DNA of 64,000 bases from the NCBI RefSeq assembly GCF_004028155.1, contig NZ_SBII01000008.1:62001-126000 (forward strand). Direction: 5' to 3'. The position numbers and the translations under genes are program-made. This document shows positions 1 to 8,767 of the stretch, in pieces; position 1 is the stretch's first letter, and every line of letters begins with the position of its first letter. Source of the DNA: Flavobacterium cerinum (GTDB taxonomy: Bacteria; Bacteroidota; Bacteroidia; Flavobacteriales; Flavobacteriaceae). The notes beneath the pieces were generated by a model. That model saw only the letters and a list, made by a program, of their open reading frames with translations. It made no database searches and was not told the origin of the DNA.

Positions 1-438
1 CTTGACTTTATCCCTACAGGATATGTTGGTGGTACAAGTATGGAAATAATATTAACTACAACACTTGAAGACGGTGTTCTTTGCAGAACCAGAGAGAAAT
101 TTGTATTCCCTAGATGTGATTCAAAACCACAGGGAATAATTAATCCTGATAGTACTGTAGATAATGTGGATGCTATGGCTAAATTAAACAGCCTGGTTGT
201 TGCACCAAACCCATCTAGCGATGTAACAGGTCTTACTTATATTTTTGCTAACGAAAAAGCAATGAGCAGATCTATCGAAATTTACAGCTTAATGGGCGTG
301 TTACTTGAAACACACACACCTGAAGCTCAAGAAGGCAAATGGACTGTAAACCTAGGCAGATATGCTGCAGGACAATACATTGTCGTAATGAGAGAAGACG
401 GAGTATCTGTAGCTCAAAAAGCAATAATTAAAGAATAA
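1..438 (+). CDS. C-terminal end of a T9SS-secreted PKD-type surface protein (5' truncated by window)
   Basis: The reading frame is open from the first base, so the gene begins before the window; the first in-frame ATG (40) is internal. The last ~82 residues form a type A T9SS sorting domain (Por_Secre_tail), beginning near APNPSSD, with the GQYIVVM strand and ending KAIIKE. This tail directs passage through the outer membrane and anchoring or release at the surface. The part before it matches the equivalent part of the next gene (FIPTGY, GGTS, LTTTLE), so the two are tandem paralogues. The ligand or substrate cannot be told from this fragment. Confidence 0.85.
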   Translation, partial: LDFIPTGYVGGTSMEIILTTTLEDGVLCRTREKFVFPRCDSKPQGIINPDSTVDNVDAMAKLNSLVVAPNPSSDVTGLTYIFANEKAMSRSIEIYSLMGVLLETHTPEAQEGKWTVNLGRYAAGQYIVVMREDGVSVAQKAIIKE

Positions 439-459
439 TTTTTAAATAACTTAAATTGA

Positions 460-488
460 AAAGGGACGCTTATGGCGTTCCTTTTTTT
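460..488 (+). terminator. Rho-independent terminator after the first T9SS gene
   Basis: A GGGACGC / GCGTTCC stem (one G-U pair) followed by a run of seven T. The same hairpin, slightly altered, follows the paralogous gene at 6016-6043. Confidence 0.8.
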
Positions 489-489
489 A

Positions 490-655
490 TTGTAATAAAA
501 CTTAAACTACTAATTATATGCTATATCACTTCTTTTGAAGATTATCAATTGTTTACAAATTTACCTACTTATAAATTCTGCACACCTTATAACTAAAGGC
601 AATCTCTCAGAATACCCAGTAAACATATGACTTGGCGTTAAAATAAGTCTTAAAA
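490..655 (+). repeat. Copy 1 of a duplicated 3' flanking segment
   Basis: Begins with AAACTACTAATTATATGC and continues as a diverged match (TATCACTT, TTTGAA, ATAAATTC, CCCAG, AAATA) to 6085-6250. The tandem duplication that gave the two T9SS genes therefore included downstream non-coding DNA. Confidence 0.7.
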
Positions 656-1045
656 AAGCAATTTATATATCCTTTTTTATAAATCACAATATCTATCTAA
701 GCTTAAATTATTTGCTGAAGCAGTTTTGAACTGTTTTAGCTTTTCCTACATATTCTATAACATCTTAGTTTTTCGAAATTGTTAAGGTTTTTAAACTTAA
801 TGCATTATCTGCTTTATATTTTGTTAGAAAACATCTCTACCACGCAACATTAACAATATTCTTTTTTTAAATACCAAAACCCCTTATTAATAAAGGCTTT
901 CTGACAAATTTATTCAAATATTAACTATTGTGTTACAAATACAACAAAATACATTATAAATGTTAAATTACGAAACCCCCTTTAAACACTAAGGAAAGCA
1001 GGAAATAAATGACAAAATTAATCATATTAAGATTTTATTAACATT

Positions 1046-1073
1046 TTGCCTTACAATAATTTAGGTAGTTTTA
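1046..1073 (+). promoter_or_regulatory. Candidate Bacteroidota promoter for the large T9SS gene
   Basis: TTG at 1046-1048 and TAGTTTTA at 1066-1073 (7 of 8 match to TAnnTTTG), spacing 17. The start codon lies about 40 bases downstream. The fit is imperfect, so this is tentative. Confidence 0.4.
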
Positions 1074-1112
1074 ACACAGTTTAACAATCATTTTTAAAAA
1101 AACCAACAAATT

Positions 1113-4100
1113 ATGAAGAAACACCTTACAGGACGAAAGAAGCGTCTCAAGTTTATCTTGGGATGCCTTTTCTGGCTGATGATGTTTAACAACCTCAATG
1201 CCCAAAACGTTACCCTCACATGGGACAAAGAATCTGGGTGCCAGATTTACAAACCTCGTGATAAAAAAGCAGCTGCTGATACTCCAGATATTGGACCAGG
1301 CGACTGTGTTAGAGTATGCGAAGAAAGCCAGGTTACTTACACATTAAACAATTCGAGTAGTATCTGGTCAATAGTATGGACTGTTACCGGAGGTACTATT
1401 AATGGATCAAACAGCGGCACTTCATGTGTTGTAGACTGGGGGAATGCAGGCTACGGATTTGTTTCCGCTACGTATATGACTCCAAACGGGCAACGCACTA
1501 AAGAAATGTGCCTGGAAGTAATAACCGGGCCAAAACCTAGTTTTATTATAGTACCTGGGTCTAAAGAGTTTTGTCTTGAAGAGACAATATACTTTACAAA
1601 TACCTCAAGTGCTAACGGCGGATCACAAATAATCTCTTATTTCTGGGATTTTGGTGATGATACTTATTCTTCGGAATTTGAACCGACACATACTTACGCA
1701 CAACCTGGAGGAAAAACGGTAAAATTAACTGTAACCAATGAGTGTAACTGCAGCAAGACATTTAAGTATGATATTTATATTCATGATACAAAGGCATTCC
1801 CTATTACATGTAATTCTGTAGTATGTGAAAATGCCACAGATGATTATAGTATACCAGAAGAAATTGCAAAAGAATGTGACGGACACCATAACTGGAAAGT
1901 AGAAGGTGGAACAATTCTTTCACAGCAGCCTTATGGAGGCACAATAACAGTTCAGTGGGATAATGTAGGTCCAGGCGGCTTCGGTTATGTTATCTATGAT
2001 GGAAGTGAGTGCGGACTTAGATGTGCACAAATTGCAATCAAAGTACCGGTAGTAACATCAAAAACTGAAATACTTGGTGATGCTGTAGTATGTGCTAATA
2101 ATCAATACAGGTATAAGCTGCCACAATGGCCAACTACAGATTTTGTATGGAGCATAGTAGCTAATGGTACAGGTGCATCTATTATAAATACCGATCAACG
2201 TAACGAAGTAATTGTTAATACGGTTATGGAAGGCAACATCACTTTAAGATGTACCTACCAAAACTCAATGTTAAAATGTGGCGGCTATACAGAATTCAAT
2301 ATTCATGTTAAAGCCATGGGTATTATTTCCGGACCAAAAGAACTTTGCCAAAACACTCAACAAACATATACTGTAAACAATGGCTACATTGGAACATGGA
2401 CACTAAAAAGACCAGACAATTCAATAGCAACTTCTACTGGAAATAGTTTCCAAGATCCATTCGACATTCCTGGAAACTACACTCTAAGTATTACAGGAGA
2501 TGATTTCTGCCCACCATCTTCACCATTTATAATAAGAGTAGACGCTATCCCGGCACCACCTGATACCGGTTATATTGAGGGTCCAACTTCAATATGTACA
2601 GGAGTACCGATAGAATATAGTATTTTTAATGATGTTCCTGGTACAGTAATAGGATGGGAAGTCACTAACGGTACTATAAGCGGCTCAAATTATGGCAACG
2701 CTGTCACTGTAGTATTTAACCCGGGCTTTTCCACTTACAATATAAGAGTTTGGCGTGAAAATATTGCTGCACCACACTGTGCATCATATAAAGTTGCTAA
2801 AAGAATTAGACCTATTAAAGTATTAGTAAATATTAGTACAAATGTAAACCCGGTTTGTGCGAGTTCTACAAATCAATACTACAGCAACTTTACACTAGGT
2901 GAAGTATATGAGTGGAGCGTATCTCCTGCAATAGCAGGTAGCGTTGCAAGCGGCAATGGCTCAGATAATGTTACTATATTATGGAATCAACTTTCTTTAC
3001 CTAACACTGAAGTTATACTTAAAGTTCGTAAATGTAATGTATGGTACACTGCCAGCTACCCTGTAACTGTTGTACTTAGCCCTCTAATCAGTATAACTGG
3101 TGTGGCTAATTCAATATGCCCCGGCGATTCTGTTAGTCCATCAATCTCTCCTTCTCTATCAAGCGGAATGGCAACATGGGATTTTGGAGATGGAAGCGCA
3201 CCGGTAACTGTAGCTGCAAATATAGTACCGACACATCAATATGGCAATGTGGCATCAAGCACATCTTATACTATAACTGTTATGGTAGCAAACCCTAACG
3301 GTTGTTTAACACCGGCAACAGCCACGAAAACCGTTGTGGTTAATCCGGCACCGGTAGCACTTATAACGCCAGACCCAGATCAAACATTTTGTGATATTGT
3401 AGATCCATTTATGCTTACGGTAACTATACAAAGTGGAGTTACAGGCACAGCCAATATCACATGGTATAAAGATGGTGGTATTGTATCTACAGGTACAACT
3501 AATTATGATCTCTTTGTAACCGATTTTGGAGATTACCGTGCATGGGTTCAAAATCCAAACGGATGTGGCCAATTTACGAATACTGTTAGAGTTATTAACA
3601 AGTGTAATAATGGCTGCATTATCAGTCCACTACCTACGACTATTCTAGGTTTAACTCAGAATGGTTGCAATGTAATTGATGCTACTGCAACATCTAACCC
3701 TACTCCTGTATCTTACGCTTGGAGCGCAGGTCCTGAAGCTACGGTATCAACGAGCACGCAGAACTCTGCCAGCTTTAAATATAAAAAAGCAGGTAATCAC
3801 ACCATAATTTATGATGCTTTTTATTTGAATGCAAACAATCAGCTATGTAAACTTACTACTGTTGAGAATAAGATCATACCGTATATCGCAAAAATTAAAT
3901 ATTCGGTAGTGTGTGGTCCTTCAGGTATGTATACGCTTACATTAATAGACGACTCAAACTTTTATCCAAGCACTGCACCAACAAGTAAAGTATTTACTGT
4001 AGGCACCAACCAGTATGCGGTTTCTCCAACGACACCTTCCTATTCTATAAATGTACTTCCTGGAAATCACACCATAGGAGTTACATTAAGCAGACCAGGT

Positions 4101-5993
4101 TTCCCGTCATGTTCGGATGCAATGATACTTAACCTACCTGCAATGCCTAATTCCACCATTATAACTCCAAACGCAATGTGCGATGGTACAGGTTTCCAAT
4201 TGACTTCTGGGTCTGGAGCAACAGCTGGTTTATCTTATCTCTGGAACTTTGGTGACGGTTCAACTAACCATCAGCCAGAACCTGTAAAAGTTTACGGTTC
4301 ACCTGGTCCTAAAACGATTTACCTAACAGTATCTAACATCTACGGATGTTCAAGTACAAGTTCTGTTAATGTATATGTAAATCCTAATCAGCTTGATGGT
4401 AACCTTACCTCAACATCTCCAAACTGTGAAGGCGATCCAGTAATACTTACTTACAACAGTACAGGTACAGCTCCTTCAAACTATACATGGATGAGCGATC
4501 AAGGTATAATTGGTTATTCAACATCACCTACATATCAGGTTAATAATTCTGGTAGCTATTGGGTAACTGTTGGAAATACTCTTGGATGTACAAAAGTGAT
4601 TTCTGCTACACCAGTTAAATTTATCATGAGCCCGGATGCTGAAGTAACAGGCCCGGATGCTGTATGTGTTTCCCAGCCATTTAAATTATCCGGTTATGCA
4701 GGAGTAGGCAATCTTGAATACAGATGGTTACTTGGCACTACACAAATAGCACCATGGAGCAGCTCTGCAACACTTAACTACTCGCTAAACGCACCTGGCT
4801 CATACACATTTAAAGTAGAAGTAAGGGTACCGGATGGTTCTGGAGGATATTGCGTTAGCTCAGCTAATCATGTAGTTACAGTTTATAGCACACCACAGGC
4901 TCCTATACTTAATTATGCAGTAATAGGATGTGATCCATACACAGTTCAACTTACTGCTGATGCCGGAACTGCCGGAACATACACATGGAGCAATGGTCTT
5001 CAAGGATCTAATGTCCAGGTAAATAACGGAGGCCCATTCATGGTAACCTTTACAAACCTTGGCGGATGTACATCTACTGCACAATTTGATGTACCTAAAG
5101 ATCCTGAAGAATATTTCTGGATATTCCCTAAAGGATGTTATGAATTCTGTATGGATAGAAAAGAAGGTTTAGTTGAAATTCTTGGACCTGCACCTCAGGC
5201 ACAATTTGATGAATGGAGATGGATCAAAGACTTCTTAGTGACTCAGTCTGGTGTTGGCGCTGTTCCAAATTATTACATTGCCTCGTCGGGAACTTACAAA
5301 ATGGGCTTAAGAAATGACATTTGCTATAAGGAAACGCAAAATATGGAGGTTAAAGTCGAACAATGTAAATGCTCAATTAAATATGATGTTAAGGATATTA
5401 GAGTAGAAAACAAACCATTCTGCCATTACTTAATAGACATGTATATTGATAACCCTTATGGTTACCCAATTCAGGTTAACATTAGCACTGTTAATAATGG
5501 TATGGGTATATTTACTCCATCAGTAGTAACTGTTCCTCCAGGAGGTAGTGGATTCCACTTAGACTTTATCCCAACAGGATATTTAGGAGGTACAAGTTTA
5601 GCAATAGTGTTAACTACAACTCTTGAAGGAGGCGAAATATGCAGAACAACAGACAAAATTACACTGCCTATATGTGATATAATAACGTCTATGGTTAACC
5701 CTAACGGTGATACAGATAATGGTAATGCAATGGCTAGATTAAACAGCCTTATTGTTGCACCAAACCCATCTAGCGATGTAACAGGTCTTACTTATGTTTT
5801 TGCTAATGAAAAAGCAGTAAGCAGATCTATCGAAATTTACAGCTTAATGGGCGTACTGCTTGAAACTCATACACCTGAAGCTCAACAAGGCAAATGGACT
5901 GTAAACCTTGGCAGATATGCCGCAGGACAATACATTGTCGTAATGAGAGAAGACGGAGTATCTGTAGCTCAAAAAGCAATAATTAAAGAATAA
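1113..5993 (+). CDS. Giant PKD/Ig-like repeat protein with T9SS sorting domain
   Basis: 1626 residues. A long signal peptide (basic start, hydrophobic core, ending LNAQ near residue 31) leads to many Ig-like/PKD-like repeats of about 80-90 residues. Three have a clear PKD signature: WDFGDD near 178, WDFGDGS near 687 and WNFGDGS near 1042. Most repeats open with a Cys-containing motif such as ICPGDS, ICTGVP or LCQNTQ. The last ~82 residues (from APNPSSD) are the T9SS sorting tail. PKD and Ig-like repeats are usually extended adhesion or spacer modules; no catalytic domain is evident. A surface adhesin or matrix protein is likely, but the ligand is unknown. It is a tandem paralogue of the preceding gene. 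Confidence 0.9.
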   Translation: MKKHLTGRKKRLKFILGCLFWLMMFNNLNAQNVTLTWDKESGCQIYKPRDKKAAADTPDIGPGDCVRVCEESQVTYTLNNSSSIWSIVWTVTGGTINGSNSGTSCVVDWGNAGYGFVSATYMTPNGQRTKEMCLEVITGPKPSFIIVPGSKEFCLEETIYFTNTSSANGGSQIISYFWDFGDDTYSSEFEPTHTYAQPGGKTVKLTVTNECNCSKTFKYDIYIHDTKAFPITCNSVVCENATDDYSIPEEIAKECDGHHNWKVEGGTILSQQPYGGTITVQWDNVGPGGFGYVIYDGSECGLRCAQIAIKVPVVTSKTEILGDAVVCANNQYRYKLPQWPTTDFVWSIVANGTGASIINTDQRNEVIVNTVMEGNITLRCTYQNSMLKCGGYTEFNIHVKAMGIISGPKELCQNTQQTYTVNNGYIGTWTLKRPDNSIATSTGNSFQDPFDIPGNYTLSITGDDFCPPSSPFIIRVDAIPAPPDTGYIEGPTSICTGVPIEYSIFNDVPGTVIGWEVTNGTISGSNYGNAVTVVFNPGFSTYNIRVWRENIAAPHCASYKVAKRIRPIKVLVNISTNVNPVCASSTNQYYSNFTLGEVYEWSVSPAIAGSVASGNGSDNVTILWNQLSLPNTEVILKVRKCNVWYTASYPVTVVLSPLISITGVANSICPGDSVSPSISPSLSSGMATWDFGDGSAPVTVAANIVPTHQYGNVASSTSYTITVMVANPNGCLTPATATKTVVVNPAPVALITPDPDQTFCDIVDPFMLTVTIQSGVTGTANITWYKDGGIVSTGTTNYDLFVTDFGDYRAWVQNPNGCGQFTNTVRVINKCNNGCIISPLPTTILGLTQNGCNVIDATATSNPTPVSYAWSAGPEATVSTSTQNSASFKYKKAGNHTIIYDAFYLNANNQLCKLTTVENKIIPYIAKIKYSVVCGPSGMYTLTLIDDSNFYPSTAPTSKVFTVGTNQYAVSPTTPSYSINVLPGNHTIGVTLSRPGFPSCSDAMILNLPAMPNSTIITPNAMCDGTGFQLTSGSGATAGLSYLWNFGDGSTNHQPEPVKVYGSPGPKTIYLTVSNIYGCSSTSSVNVYVNPNQLDGNLTSTSPNCEGDPVILTYNSTGTAPSNYTWMSDQGIIGYSTSPTYQVNNSGSYWVTVGNTLGCTKVISATPVKFIMSPDAEVTGPDAVCVSQPFKLSGYAGVGNLEYRWLLGTTQIAPWSSSATLNYSLNAPGSYTFKVEVRVPDGSGGYCVSSANHVVTVYSTPQAPILNYAVIGCDPYTVQLTADAGTAGTYTWSNGLQGSNVQVNNGGPFMVTFTNLGGCTSTAQFDVPKDPEEYFWIFPKGCYEFCMDRKEGLVEILGPAPQAQFDEWRWIKDFLVTQSGVGAVPNYYIASSGTYKMGLRNDICYKETQNMEVKVEQCKCSIKYDVKDIRVENKPFCHYLIDMYIDNPYGYPIQVNISTVNNGMGIFTPSVVTVPPGGSGFHLDFIPTGYLGGTSLAIVLTTTLEGGEICRTTDKITLPICDIITSMVNPNGDTDNGNAMARLNSLIVAPNPSSDVTGLTYVFANEKAVSRSIEIYSLMGVLLETHTPEAQQGKWTVNLGRYAAGQYIVVMREDGVSVAQKAIIKE

Positions 5994-6015
5994 CTTTTAA
6001 ATAATTAAAGTTGAA

Positions 6016-6043
6016 AAGGGACGCCACGAGCGTCCCTTTTTTT
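6016..6043 (+). terminator. Rho-independent terminator after the large T9SS gene
   Basis: GGGACGC CACGA GCGTCCC with a perfect 7-bp stem and a run of seven T. Homologous to the terminator at 460-488. Confidence 0.85.
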
Positions 6044-6050
6044 GTAAAAA

Positions 6051-6075
6051 AAAATGCTGCCAATGGCAGCATTTT
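6051..6075. terminator. Second hairpin directly after the first terminator
   Basis: AAAATGCTGCC and GGCAGCATTTT form a perfect 11-bp stem around a 3-base loop. The A/T ends let it act on either strand. The upstream paralogue lacks it, so it arose, or was lost, after the duplication. Confidence 0.65.
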
Positions 6076-6084
6076 ATAGAAATA

Positions 6085-6250
6085 TAACTTAAACTACTAA
6101 TTATATGCTATATCACTTTCTTTGAAATTATTAATCGTTCATGAATCGTCTTACATATAAATTCCGTGGTTCTTACAATAAAGTTGATTTCCTCGAAATC
6201 CCCAGCAAATATAAGGCTTCGCATCAAAAAATGAAGTCAAAAAAACTAAA
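6085..6250 (+). repeat. Copy 2 of the duplicated 3' flanking segment
   Basis: Diverged match to 490-655 starting with AAACTACTAATTATATGC. The remainder of the gap up to 6464 is AT-rich with only the promoter candidate at 6447-6454. Confidence 0.7.
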
Positions 6251-6446
6251 AAAACAATAATTCCAAGAACCATTATTGATATAAAACAATAACTGTCTAA
6301 ACCTAAATTATTTACTACAACAGTAGAAAATACATTTAACAGTTTGTGATTTTAGGGTAACAATAATCGCTATTCCCTATTAATTTTTCAATGTTAATTT
6401 TAGGCAATCAAGTGCTTAATGGAGCATACTGCTTTTTAATAAGTGG

Positions 6447-6454
6447 TATATTTG
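6447..6454 (+). promoter_or_regulatory. -7 promoter box (TATATTTG) of the first 2H phosphoesterase gene
   Basis: Perfect TAnnTTTG match. Transcription should begin near 6458, only about 7 bases before the ATG at 6465, so the mRNA would have almost no leader. Confidence 0.55.
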
Positions 6455-6464
6455 TAGTAAATCA

Positions 6465-7028
6465 ATGCCAATGCCAGCAGACAGCCTCTACTTTATAGCC
6501 CTGATTCCGCACGATGCCGTTGCTAACGAAGTAACCGGTTTTAAAAACGATTTTGCGTTAAACTACAACAGCAGCAAAGCATTAAGAACGATGCCTCATA
6601 TTACGCTTAAAGCCCCTTTTAAGCTTACTGCTAAAGAACACAACGGTTTATTAAAGTGGTTTGAGAATATCCGCCCGAGTGTAGACAGATTTATGGTAGA
6701 ACTGGAAGACTTTGGCAGCTTTGAGAACAAAGACAATCCGGTAATTTATGTAAAACCTGTAATGAGTCCTGCTCTCGAACGATTGCAGAAAGCTATCTTA
6801 ACCAGCTTCGAAAACACTTACCCTCACATAACCATTGCGCTTACAGAGCGCCGCTTTCATCCACACATGACCATTGCTTTTCGTGACCTCTCTCCAGAGC
6901 AGTACGAACGCGCTATAGATGTGTACCAACATAAAAAGTACAGCGCGGCTTTTAGAGCAGAGTCTTTCTATCTGTTACAAAATGATGGCGAAAAGTGGAC
7001 TATTATTGCCGAGCATCTCCTGAAATAA
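6465..7028 (+). CDS. 2H phosphoesterase (2'-5' RNA ligase/LigT-like family)
   Basis: 187 residues, the normal size for the family. The two signature histidine motifs are H45-I-T47 (PHITLKAP) and H134-M-T136 (HPHMTIAF), which in LigT-like proteins line a two-lobed active site acting on 2'-5' or cyclic phosphodiester bonds in RNA or nucleotides. No signal peptide, so cytoplasmic. A second, divergent 2H protein follows 160 bases downstream. The actual substrate (tRNA ends, 2',3'-cyclic phosphate or a signalling nucleotide) cannot be decided. The start is the first ATG after the promoter box; a second ATG two codons later is possible. Confidence 0.85.
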   Translation: MPMPADSLYFIALIPHDAVANEVTGFKNDFALNYNSSKALRTMPHITLKAPFKLTAKEHNGLLKWFENIRPSVDRFMVELEDFGSFENKDNPVIYVKPVMSPALERLQKAILTSFENTYPHITIALTERRFHPHMTIAFRDLSPEQYERAIDVYQHKKYSAAFRAESFYLLQNDGEKWTIIAEHLLK

Positions 7029-7082
7029 ATTCAGCTGTCATTTCGAGAAGGAAAGACAAACAATTTATTTAGCAATTACCGC

Positions 7083-7104
7083 GCTTCGACAAGCTCAGCT
7101 TGAC
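7083..7104 (+). repeat. Dispersed repeat, forward copy
   Basis: GCTTCGACAAGCTCAGC core followed by TTGAC. One of nine copies of this repeat in the window, all intergenic. The bases before it (from about 7036, TGTCATTTCGAGAAGG) resemble another common intergenic repeat of flavobacteria. Confidence 0.8.
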
Positions 7105-7163
7105 TGTAAAATAGCAAGATTAAAACTCACCCATATAACTTTAAACCATTGCGCAAAAAAACC

Positions 7164-7171
7164 TATTTTTG
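7164..7171 (+). promoter_or_regulatory. -7 promoter box (TATTTTTG) of the second 2H phosphoesterase gene
   Basis: Perfect TAnnTTTG match 17 bases before the ATG at 7189. No TTG at the ideal distance. It suggests the two 2H genes are transcribed separately. Confidence 0.45.
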
Positions 7172-7188
7172 CAATCACAGAAAAAACA

Positions 7189-7803
7189 ATGGCCAAAAAG
7201 AACAACGCTCAATTAACCCTTTTTAATGAGAATGTGTACGAATACCTCGTGCTGCTCTCCCCTGCCGATGCTATAAAAGAAGCCGTAGACGGGCTAAAAG
7301 AACAATTGCACTCGCTAATAGGCATTGAAGACTACAACAGGCGTTCTGTGGCTCACATTTCGCTGTTTAAGCAACGTGCCACGACAGACAATCAGGTACT
7401 AAAGGTGGTGAAAAAAGTAGCTGCTTCAGTAGCGCCTTTTACAGTTAAACTTGCCGGACACGAAGTATTAAAACACGGAGGTGTTTCACGCACACTCTGC
7501 CTGAAGATTGAAGATCCTGCACCCATAAACAACCTTATGGAACTGCTGGATCCAAAACCGATAGCAAAAAGAAGCTATCGCCAAACCAGCATACTCGATA
7601 AAACACCACGCGCCAAAAAGGTAATACACCCACACGTTACCATTGCCCGCAATATCGCTGTTGCAGACTTTGACCGCATTGAAGACTTTACCGTGTTTGA
7701 CTACCACGATGAATGGCTATGCGACAGCATTACCATTTTACGCCGCCTTGAAGGCAGCACCGGAATTTTCAGTCCGGTTAAGGAAGTCAAGCTGGGGAGT
7801 TAA
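7189..7803 (+). CDS. 2H phosphoesterase (2'-5' RNA ligase family), second copy
   Basis: 204 residues with the paired motifs H56-I-S58 (VAHISLF) and H149-V-T151 (HPHVTIA). Apart from these motifs it has little resemblance to the preceding 2H protein, so it is a distant paralogue rather than a recent duplicate. No signal peptide. The expected role is cleavage or ligation of unusual RNA or nucleotide phosphodiesters in the cytoplasm. It ends convergent with the AraC-type gene, with a 42-base gap. Confidence 0.8.
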   Translation: MAKKNNAQLTLFNENVYEYLVLLSPADAIKEAVDGLKEQLHSLIGIEDYNRRSVAHISLFKQRATTDNQVLKVVKKVAASVAPFTVKLAGHEVLKHGGVSRTLCLKIEDPAPINNLMELLDPKPIAKRSYRQTSILDKTPRAKKVIHPHVTIARNIAVADFDRIEDFTVFDYHDEWLCDSITILRRLEGSTGIFSPVKEVKLGS

Positions 7804-7845
7804 TTATTCGAAAAGCCTATTTCAAAGCGTTATTAGTATTCCTTT

Positions 7846-8676
7846 TTATTTCCCAAAATCACTTGGCTTTATATTCTTTCGTTTTTTAAAGTAATTGGAA
7901 AGGTGGCTTTCGTCGGTAAAGCCAAACTCATGGGCAATTTGCTTAATGGGCATGTTTCGGCCGGTAATACGCTTTTCAATTAGCTGGGTACGCAGGTTGT
8001 TTATATAATCGCGATAGGTCATATCAAAATTACGCTTAAAGTAGGCACTAAAATAACTTGGCGCTATGCTAAAATGAGCCGCAATAACTTTTATCTGTAC
8101 CATTGTGGGGTCATACACATTCTGGTGTATGTAGGCGATGATCTGTTTGTTGTCAAAATTGCAACCCTGTGGCGGCAGTTCCATACTCTTCATTGCTTCT
8201 TTTATCAGTCCGAAAATAGAGAGTATCTGATAAAAAACAATAGGCGATGCTGATACATCTTTCCTGCAATTATAGGCCGTAATGTTAGCCACCGTATTTT
8301 TAAGGATCGTACGGCAGGGTTCATCAAGATTCAGTACTGTTTCCTTTAGCAGTCTTTCCCGCATAATATTTTCGGGCGTATTTAGCAGCAAATCATCGGT
8401 TGCCAGATTCTTTTTGGAACTAAAATAACTGTCGGTAAACTTTATAAACACAAATCGGGTACTGCTGTGAATATCAAAATAGTGTTCGTCATTGGGCGAA
8501 ACCGTAAACAGGTCGCCATCCTTATACGGAATAACATTGTGGTTTATATGGTGCATACCCTCCCCTTTTATGATGTATATAAGTTCATAATAAGTATGCC
8601 CATGACAGGGCAGGCGAAATTTCTCTTCCTCAAATTCATCGATCACAAGGGTTTCAAACTGGCTGAGCTTTTTCAT
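7846..8676 (-). CDS. AraC family transcriptional regulator
   Basis: 276 residues. The N-terminal ~100 residues fit an AraC-type cupin sensor (CHGHTYYELIYII, GEGMHHI, then DGDLFTVSPNDEH). The last ~95 residues are the double helix-turn-helix DNA-binding domain: IKVIAAHFSIAPSYFSAYFK for the first motif and IKQIAHEFGFTDESHLSNYF for the second. Such proteins bind a small molecule and switch nearby genes. It is divergent from an MFS exporter with a 91-base shared promoter region, the usual arrangement for local control of an efflux gene. The ligand is unknown. Confidence 0.9.
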   Translation of the reverse strand: MKKLSQFETLVIDEFEEEKFRLPCHGHTYYELIYIIKGEGMHHINHNVIPYKDGDLFTVSPNDEHYFDIHSSTRFVFIKFTDSYFSSKKNLATDDLLLNTPENIMRERLLKETVLNLDEPCRTILKNTVANITAYNCRKDVSASPIVFYQILSIFGLIKEAMKSMELPPQGCNFDNKQIIAYIHQNVYDPTMVQIKVIAAHFSIAPSYFSAYFKRNFDMTYRDYINNLRTQLIEKRITGRNMPIKQIAHEFGFTDESHLSNYFKKRKNIKPSDFGK

Positions 8677-8701
8677 ATCATATAATTACAATCATGTATC
8701 A

Positions 8702-8742
8702 TAAATGTACAACTTTTTTCATTACATCGTGTCGTAAATTTG
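8702..8742. promoter_or_regulatory. Divergent promoter region between AraC regulator and MFS exporter
   Basis: Plus strand: perfect -7 box TAAATTTG at 8735-8742 for the exporter. Minus strand: TACATTTA (complement of 8702-8709) is a 7 of 8 match for the regulator gene. The boxes are about 26 bases apart, so one bound regulator could act on both. Confidence 0.5.
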
Positions 8743-8767
8743 CACCTCCAAATTAATACATCTACAT

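Larger units (their letters stand above)
439..1112. other. AT-rich intergenic region between two paralogous T9SS genes
   Basis: No open frame with coding character. It holds the terminator at 460-488, a ~165-base block (about 490-655) that recurs after the next gene, and near its right end a promoter candidate. The rest is AT-rich sequence in which I see nothing definite. Confidence 0.7.
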
